A DNA stretch of 11,152 nucleotides from Bacteroidia bacterium. GTDB lineage: Bacteria; Bacteroidota; Bacteroidia; AKYH767-A; OLB10. The number at the start of each line of letters is the position of its first letter. Position 1 is the stretch's first letter. The DNA is taken from the NCBI GenBank assembly GCA_025450095.1, contig JANWID010000186.1, forward strand, positions 1 through 11,152. Reading direction: 5' to 3'. This document shows, piece by piece, positions 5,581 through 11,152 of this stretch. Under the pieces are notes generated by a model. It saw only the letters and a list, made by a program, of their open reading frames with translations, had not been told where the DNA came from and ran no database searches. The translations under genes were made by a program, and so were the position numbers.

Positions 5581-8412
5581 TTAATTATTTTTTAAATTTT
5601 TGGAAGGTGTGGAAATATTAATGCTGAAGTAGTATAGTCTTCCCACAAGTGGGCCGCCATAAATTTCATAATGCTCGTTATTCAGCAGGTTGGAAGCTCC
5701 CAGTTTGAACATAATTTTATCATTTAGAAATTTATAATTCACCTGGGCATCCACAACATAATAAGAAGGAATTTCACCGGTAAATTGGGGAGATCCTTCA
5801 TACAGGAATCCATCCACCCATTTGAAGTTGAAATTAAAGCTGAAATTCCGGATGTCACGGCCGTTGAAGCCTATATTGAATTTATGTTCCGGAGTATTAT
5901 AAGCCGGGATCAGTGGATCATCCACACCCTTTTTATCGAGAAGATTGTATGAATAATTTCCGGTGAATTCAAAATACCTTCCTACATAATAATTTAATCC
6001 ACCCGAAATACCACGCGTAGTTACCTGTTCTTCAGAATTGGTTGCAACACGCACCACTTTGATGCTGCTTGTTGGAATATCACTATAATAACCACCCGGA
6101 CAAAACGGGCAGGGAACCTGGATGATGTCAACATCAGCTCCAATTCTGTATCCGATAAAATTCTTGTACCAGCTGTAATAAGCACTGATATCCAAAAATA
6201 ATTTTTCAGTAATTGTATTACGATAACCGATTTCAACTGTCTTTACTTCTTCGGGCCGGACAGCTTTTATATTAAAAAATACAAGTGTATCAAAATTTTT
6301 GTTGGCGTCATAAAAATTTATCAGGGACGGTACGGTGACAAGATTATTATACCCATTTAAATTTCCGACCAGGAGGGCCCTGCCGACCGGGTAATACAAA
6401 TATTGATCGGAAAGCGTAGGATTCCGGATCGCTGATGAAAATGAAGCGCGGATCACCTGCTCACGGTCGGGCATATATACTGCAGAAAATGCCGGAGAAA
6501 CCAGGTAGTCGAAATTTTCATTTTTATCGACGCGGGCGGTGATATTCAGCTTCAGCTTGTTTTCAAACAATCGTTTCTCAACACCGGAATATACTCCTCC
6601 TTCGGTATTCCTGATTTCAACACCTGCTGTATCACTGAAAATTGTTCCTTTTGATTCGGGCAGATACCAGCGGAAATTTCCTCCTACAATAATGTCAAGC
6701 CAACGCGGCGTGAATTTGTACTCACCGTGTATATGATATAAGGAAGATTTATCATAGAATCGTGAACCACCCTGTGAATACGAAAGCTTAGATGTGATTG
6801 CCGCAAATGCTGTATCAAACTCATAGCTGCCCGGCTCATAAAACGCATGATTATCATTGAGCGTATTGCCGATTCCGTTAGCATAACCACCTGCCAGGTT
6901 ATGGAAATAAACAAGTGTGTCGTGGTAATTTTCTTCAAGAAAGGGATTAATAGCTGCAAGGTATTCCTCGTAAGTCGGGTAATTGGCTGGAACAGGATAA
7001 CCGGGAAGGTTGCGGATAGGTACAACACAGTTATCATTCCAGTAGTTTACATAATCAAGATACCATTCATTGTTAATCTTGGCGGAATTCTGTAACAGCA
7101 ATGCTGTAAAGAACGCATCGTAGGAATTTCCTGCATCTTCATGCGTGCTGTAAGCCCGGATAAACCATTTATCAGGATTTCGCAACTCCACTCGGTTCTG
7201 ATAAAACTTTATATCCTTTAAAGAATATCGGTTATCACCCTGGTAAATGGTACTGCCGGTTCCATAGTTGGATGCAAAAATCAATTCGGTGTTTGGGTTA
7301 AACTTGTAATGTATAGCAGCACCGAGCTTCAGGTTTTCTGTTTTGTAATCTACCAGATCTTTTTCATAATAACCCCGTCGCGAAATAACCCCGAGGCCTG
7401 GTAATGATCCCGACTGGTTATTATGATCGTACCCGTTCTGGAATTCATCACCATAAATATTTACAGCATCGTATCCCCCGGGATTGTCCATATCGCTGCG
7501 TGACTGCGGCGTTGCCTGGATATTACCAGCCTCCCAGTCATTAACCTTTAGGTAGTACATATTGATTTTAGATCCCAGCTTCTCTTCACCTTTTTTATTA
7601 TAAATAACATCTGCAAAACGAAGTGCGTTCTCAGTTAGTCCACGGTTTCCGATTTTCATTGAGAATTCCAAACCCGGATTATAGAATGGACTTCGGGTGG
7701 TCATGCTGATTACACCATTAAATGCATTGGGTCCATAGAATGCAGAACTGGCTCCAACGACGAGATCAACTTTGCTGACATCGAGATCGGATGCACCCAG
7801 GAAATTTCCAAGGGAAAAATTCAACCCGGGACTTGCGTTATCAACTCCGTCAATGATCTGCAAAGACCTTACGGGCGAGCTGCTGTTGAAACCCCGTGTA
7901 TTGATAATTTTAAAACCGATGCTGGCCGATGTGAGATCAACTCCTTTTAATTGCCCAAGCCCCTCATAAAAATTCGCAGCAGGAGTTTCGCGTATTGCGA
8001 TGATATCCATAGATTCCACTGTGAGTGGAGCTTCTTTTTGTTTTTCAGAAATTCTGCTTCCGACAACTTCAACATCTTTAAGCAAAACTTCATTGCTCTT
8101 CAGTTTTATTGTTACCGGGTTTTGACTGGTAACGGTATATTCCTGCTGTATAAAGCCGATATATGAAATTACAATGACTACCGGCAATGGTTGATTTAAT
8201 GAAATACGAAAACGTCCGTCGAGATCAGTCTGAACACCTGTTACAGTGCCTTTAAGTATAACATTTGCACCAATCAGGGTTTCATTTGAGCCTGCATCCT
8301 TAACAATTCCCTGGATAACTTCCTGGCATTTCGCTGCCGGGGTGAACAGCATGATAAAAATCATTGTTTTTAAAAAGCAGGAGCAGAGAACAGCACGATT
8401 GCTTTTGAACAT
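5581..8412 (-). CDS. TonB-dependent outer-membrane receptor with carboxypeptidase-regulatory-like N-domain
   Basis: This 943-residue protein is a beta-barrel transporter that imports a bound ligand across the outer membrane using TonB-ExbBD energy. A signal peptide covers about residues 1-30 (hydrophobic TMIFIMLFTPAA, then KCQ); K before C argues against a lipobox. Residues about 32-105 are a beta-sandwich of the carboxypeptidase-regulatory type (IQGIVKDAGSNETLIGANV, TDLDGRFRISL, ISYIGF). The plug spans about 120-240 (INTRGFNS, IIDGVDNASPG, VDLVVGASSAFYGPNAFNGV, ISMTTRSP). The barrel fills the rest, ending with SNLLNNEHYEIYGG and GRLYYFSINIS plus nine extra residues. A CPFC motif (Cys768, Cys771) lies in a predicted extracellular loop. 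Length is normal for the family. No SusD gene adjoins, and ligand cannot be read from the sequence. The hydrolase-like gene follows after 29 bp, probably in one operon; the TamB-like gene lies 93 bp upstream. Confidence 0.93.
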   Translation of the reverse strand: MFKSNRAVLCSCFLKTMIFIMLFTPAAKCQEVIQGIVKDAGSNETLIGANVILKGTVTGVQTDLDGRFRISLNQPLPVVIVISYIGFIQQEYTVTSQNPVTIKLKSNEVLLKDVEVVGSRISEKQKEAPLTVESMDIIAIRETPAANFYEGLGQLKGVDLTSASIGFKIINTRGFNSSSPVRSLQIIDGVDNASPGLNFSLGNFLGASDLDVSKVDLVVGASSAFYGPNAFNGVISMTTRSPFYNPGLEFSMKIGNRGLTENALRFADVIYNKKGEEKLGSKINMYYLKVNDWEAGNIQATPQSRSDMDNPGGYDAVNIYGDEFQNGYDHNNQSGSLPGLGVISRRGYYEKDLVDYKTENLKLGAAIHYKFNPNTELIFASNYGTGSTIYQGDNRYSLKDIKFYQNRVELRNPDKWFIRAYSTHEDAGNSYDAFFTALLLQNSAKINNEWYLDYVNYWNDNCVVPIRNLPGYPVPANYPTYEEYLAAINPFLEENYHDTLVYFHNLAGGYANGIGNTLNDNHAFYEPGSYEFDTAFAAITSKLSYSQGGSRFYDKSSLYHIHGEYKFTPRWLDIIVGGNFRWYLPESKGTIFSDTAGVEIRNTEGGVYSGVEKRLFENKLKLNITARVDKNENFDYLVSPAFSAVYMPDREQVIRASFSSAIRNPTLSDQYLYYPVGRALLVGNLNGYNNLVTVPSLINFYDANKNFDTLVFFNIKAVRPEEVKTVEIGYRNTITEKLFLDISAYYSWYKNFIGYRIGADVDIIQVPCPFCPGGYYSDIPTSSIKVVRVATNSEEQVTTRGISGGLNYYVGRYFEFTGNYSYNLLDKKGVDDPLIPAYNTPEHKFNIGFNGRDIRNFSFNFNFKWVDGFLYEGSPQFTGEIPSYYVVDAQVNYKFLNDKIMFKLGASNLLNNEHYEIYGGPLVGRLYYFSINISTPSKNLKNN

Positions 8413-8432
8413 ATGCCCGGAGGTTAGTACAT

Positions 8433-8440
8433 CAAAAATA
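8433..8440 (-). promoter_or_regulatory. Candidate Bacteroidota -7 box for the TonB receptor operon
   Basis: Read on the minus strand the bases are TATTTTTG, matching TAnnTTTG. Twenty bases separate the box from the receptor start codon, the same distance as at aroQ, predicting a leader of about 15 nucleotides. No clear TTTG lies at the -33 position; only T-rich sequence is there. If real, it drives the receptor and the hydrolase-like gene independently of the TamB-like gene upstream. Confidence 0.4.
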
Positions 8441-8454
8441 ACCTTTTCCTGAAA

Positions 8455-8474
8455 TTGAAAAATTATTTTTTCAA
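8455..8474 (-). terminator. Weak AT-rich hairpin after the TamB-like gene
   Basis: A perfect 8-bp inverted repeat (TTGAAAAA / TTTTTCAA) with a 4-base loop lies about 30 bases beyond the TamB-like stop codon and just before the candidate receptor promoter. It contains a single G-C pair and has no uninterrupted T-tract following it on the minus strand, so termination would be inefficient at best. It may be only an AT-rich coincidence. Confidence 0.25.
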
Positions 8475-8505
8475 AAAATGACGGAATAGTTATTTACAGA
8501 ATTAT

Positions 8506-11152
8506 TTACTGTAATTGGGCTCCTACAGGTTCTTCTTTTTTTGCGGATCCCTTGAAATACCGTCTGAAAAGTTCTCCCAGGGTATCAAATTCTTCGCGGT
8601 AGAAAATACCGATACCCTGGGTGTATGGAGAGTTGTAGTTATTGAGGATGCTGCTGTTAATAGTCTTATTAAATGCTTTGAACCGGAACCTTCCATCCTT
8701 GCTTACTTTTACTTCCACGTTAAAATCTCCTATCAGGTTAGAGGTATTTTCACTATTGCTTCCTGCTACTCCGACATTACCATCAACAGTAACCCTGTCA
8801 TTGAATAATTGAGTTGAAAGCATTACTTCCAGCTCTTCCTGGCTGAATGCATCCGCCGCCCTGTAATTTACTCCAACATCAACCACATCGCTTATCTGTG
8901 ATGCCCATACACTCAGTTGCTGTGATAATAATTCGGCTGCATTTGCCGAAACACCCATCGAAGATACTCCTTGTGATTCAACTCCTGTTGCCGGTGAAAA
9001 ACGATTGAGCACCAGCAAGCTCATCGTTTGAGTACTTTTTTCCTGCTCAGTCGAAATATACCGGTTGATCAGCGTTTCAGCTGTGGGATCAATGTCGGGA
9101 ACTTCTATATCGAAGGCAATGTTCGGATTGAAAAGTTTACCTGTAAGGAGCAAATGTACTTCAACAGGTACCCTGTCGGTAAAAGCGGTATCCTGTATAA
9201 GATCATAAAGACTTGCTTTCAGTTTGTAAACACCTTCCAGGTCAATGGTGGCATCATAAGGAGTACCATCCCATCGAATCGTTCCGCCCGGAGTGATGAT
9301 AAACTTTTTGTTCAGCAGATTCTGAAGTGTGAACAAATAATCACCGGATACCACCTGAAAATTACCATACATTTTAAAATCTCCTGTGGTATTAATCGAC
9401 ATCATGATATTACCATTCCCTCTTCCCTTGATAACATCGCCGATTTTTGAATCAAAGATGAGCTGTACTTCCGCGTCAGGTGTAACATCCAGTTCAAATT
9501 TCATTGAAATGCCTGTAAGGTCAACCGCATCTTCAATTTTCGCAGTTACGGTTTGTTCGGTATTGATAAAATTAATATAGCTGCTACGGGAAACTTCATC
9601 AGGATTGGATAACGGAATAAAGATCCGGGTATTTTTTTCTGTTTTTACAGCGATATTCATGGAGATCAGATCCAGTGGTCCCATGATTTTAATTTTACCC
9701 GTTCCATATGCTGTACCGTAATACAACTCATTGTTTACATTCCTTGTATTCAGCATCTGGAAATTCTTTGCATCGATATTGAGGTCCAGGATAAAATCCC
9801 TCAGGTGATTATGATACAGGTATCCATCTACTTTAGCCTTATTACCATTTTCGTCATTAACCGTAAAGTTTTTAAACCGGAAATATTTTTCAGAAAATTC
9901 CACTTCCTCCGCCAGGCTGTAGCGTGTATTAAGATAATCAACGATGAAACTGGTTTGAGCAAGACGGACTTTCCCGGTAAGCAATATTTTTTTTACCGGC
10001 CCGGTTATTTTAAGTTCGCCGGTAGCTTTTCCCCGGACATCTGAAATAAGCCCTTTTGCATAACCGGAAAATGCATTTAGATTTGTTTTGTGCAGCTGTA
10101 CTTTGAAATCGAGTGAATCATTTACTTTCCGGATGTAGTATTTGCCATCAACGTCTATATTTTTAATTCCACCGCGATCAACGAGTGCCTGGAGGGTTAT
10201 GATTTTATCAGCAGTGAGAAAATTGAAATTTATTTTAGCATCTCCCAGAGTATCCTTGTATAAATTCAGGTTTTTTATTTCCATATCGGAAGCAATCCCC
10301 GGCTTATCGAAAAGCGCAATGAAACTACCCGTACCGGTTGCCACGCCTCCCATTTCAACTCCATACATGGCAAGTATAGGGTTTAAAGTTCCGGTGTTGA
10401 AATTTTCCAGTTGAAGAAAAAGCCGGTCGTTTATACTTTTTGAAGCAACGCCATCGAGGCTGACTTTTTCTCCCTCCGTAGTAATGACGAGGTTATTAAT
10501 AATAACTGCAGATGAATCGATGATAATACTGTTATCAGGGTGTATTTCCCACGATTTGTAATTCATGACAAGGTGTGAAGGCAGAAACCGCATGCGGATC
10601 TGGCCGGATGCCAGGTAATCTGTTTGTCCTCTTATTACCAGGTTTGTTTTTTGTGTATCGGTAGCAGCCAGTGCAATGGAATATGTGGATTCATTTTTAT
10701 TTGTTCGCCCTTCTATTCTGACATTGGTAATTTTCAGAGTGTCACTGGAAGTAATCTTCTTATAAGTATTTTCAATATTAAGATAATTGTTTGAAGTATT
10801 TGCATCGAGCCGGACTCCGGAGAATACTGTTTCCTGATACCGGATGGAATCTGAAGTCATGAGGATTGCAACCCTTTGTTCAGAGCTGTTAATATTTCCA
10901 CTTATTACAGTTCCCGGACTGATGGTAAGGTCAGGGAAAAAGATTTTGGTAACTGCTGCTGTATTTTTGAAAGTCAGATCATAAGTTGCATTAAAGAAAT
11001 TAGGTACATGCTTATTACGGTCCTGAAGTATGGGGATATAGGTTACAATTAATTTTTCAACTTCGCTGAACATTGACGACCGTTTATAATAACCATTCAA
11101 ATTAAAATCAACGATATCGGAGCGAAGGATTGCCATTTTATTCTGACCATCA
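8506..11152 (-). CDS. TamB-like translocation and assembly module protein, C-terminal part
   Basis: This is the C-terminal part (at least 876 residues) of a TamB/DUF490-domain, AsmA-like envelope protein. These long beta-rich proteins span the periplasm from the inner membrane and act in outer-membrane protein assembly or phospholipid transport. Evidence is the repetitive short beta-strand pattern with recurring glycine-rich turns (GTAYGTGKIKIMGP, GRGNGNIMMS, MYGNFQVVSGDYLFTL, FIITPGGTIRWDGTPYDATI), VPVEVHLLLTGKLFNPNIAFDIEVP, a DVVDVGVNYR segment, and the terminal GIGIFYREEFDTLGELFRRY typical of Bacteroidota members. Residue positions about 480-860, counted from the Met at 11136, form the DUF490 region. 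That Met is not a convincing start: the frame stays open for five more codons to 11151, and family members are usually far longer, so the 5' part, with its N-terminal anchor, lies outside the window. The TonB receptor gene follows after 93 bp. An exact role, TamB versus another AsmA-like protein, cannot be assigned. Confidence 0.88.
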   Translation of the reverse strand, partial: DGQNKMAILRSDIVDFNLNGYYKRSSMFSEVEKLIVTYIPILQDRNKHVPNFFNATYDLTFKNTAAVTKIFFPDLTISPGTVISGNINSSEQRVAILMTSDSIRYQETVFSGVRLDANTSNNYLNIENTYKKITSSDTLKITNVRIEGRTNKNESTYSIALAATDTQKTNLVIRGQTDYLASGQIRMRFLPSHLVMNYKSWEIHPDNSIIIDSSAVIINNLVITTEGEKVSLDGVASKSINDRLFLQLENFNTGTLNPILAMYGVEMGGVATGTGSFIALFDKPGIASDMEIKNLNLYKDTLGDAKINFNFLTADKIITLQALVDRGGIKNIDVDGKYYIRKVNDSLDFKVQLHKTNLNAFSGYAKGLISDVRGKATGELKITGPVKKILLTGKVRLAQTSFIVDYLNTRYSLAEEVEFSEKYFRFKNFTVNDENGNKAKVDGYLYHNHLRDFILDLNIDAKNFQMLNTRNVNNELYYGTAYGTGKIKIMGPLDLISMNIAVKTEKNTRIFIPLSNPDEVSRSSYINFINTEQTVTAKIEDAVDLTGISMKFELDVTPDAEVQLIFDSKIGDVIKGRGNGNIMMSINTTGDFKMYGNFQVVSGDYLFTLQNLLNKKFIITPGGTIRWDGTPYDATIDLEGVYKLKASLYDLIQDTAFTDRVPVEVHLLLTGKLFNPNIAFDIEVPDIDPTAETLINRYISTEQEKSTQTMSLLVLNRFSPATGVESQGVSSMGVSANAAELLSQQLSVWASQISDVVDVGVNYRAADAFSQEELEVMLSTQLFNDRVTVDGNVGVAGSNSENTSNLIGDFNVEVKVSKDGRFRFKAFNKTINSSILNNYNSPYTQGIGIFYREEFDTLGELFRRYFKGSAKKEEPVGAQLQ

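Noticed and set aside
6684..7037. 117-codon minus-strand frame inside the TonB receptor gene
   Set aside because: It overlaps the receptor on the same strand in another frame, and the receptor frame continues without break through this stretch.
9028..9450. 140-codon open frame on the plus strand inside the TamB-like gene
   Set aside because: It is fully antisense to a well-supported coding region, has no recognisable domain, and shows a composition expected of a shadow frame.
11134..11136. ATG at 11136 as the true start of the TamB-like protein
   Set aside because: The frame stays open to the window edge, no signal or membrane anchor follows, and the product would be much shorter than the family, so the gene is treated as cut by the window end.

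Overview
The window looks like a chromosomal segment of a member of the Bacteroidota. Three things point there. A secreted protein carries a C-terminal type IX secretion (T9SS) sorting domain. A TonB-dependent receptor has the N-terminal carboxypeptidase-regulatory-like domain typical of that phylum. Bacteroidota-style -7 boxes (TAnnTTTG) stand in front of genes that lack a clear Shine-Dalgarno sequence. Order and genus cannot be fixed from what is visible. No RNA gene, CRISPR array, insertion sequence or prophage was seen.

Layout. Positions 9-1130 (+) hold dnaN, the DNA polymerase III sliding clamp. A 170-bp gap follows, carrying a small family of degenerate repeats (core AATCTGTAATC) in both orientations. 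aroQ (type II 3-dehydroquinate dehydratase, minus) runs convergently to dnaN. It shares an 84-bp divergent promoter region with xerD (tyrosine recombinase, plus). xerD is followed after 14 bp by a BaiN/HI0933-type flavoprotein gene that starts with TTG. A 17-bp perfect-stem hairpin at 3956-3991 works as a shared terminator between this pair and the genes converging from the right.

The right two thirds is all on the minus strand. In transcription order it holds the C-terminal part of a TamB-like protein, cut by the window end; then a full-length TonB-dependent receptor; then, 29 bp downstream, a secreted alpha/beta-hydrolase-like protein with a T9SS sorting domain. The last two probably form a surface-uptake or surface-processing unit, without a SusD partner in view.

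The left part is housekeeping: replication clamp, shikimate pathway, chromosome dimer resolution. The right part is envelope biology: envelope assembly or lipid transport, outer-membrane import, and a surface or secreted protein. The most interesting point is that the hydrolase-like protein has Gly where the nucleophilic Ser of a G-x-S-x-G elbow should be, while candidate acid and His positions remain. It may be a non-enzymatic binding protein or use unusual chemistry. I see no clear novel multi-gene system; the other findings are mostly small-scale.
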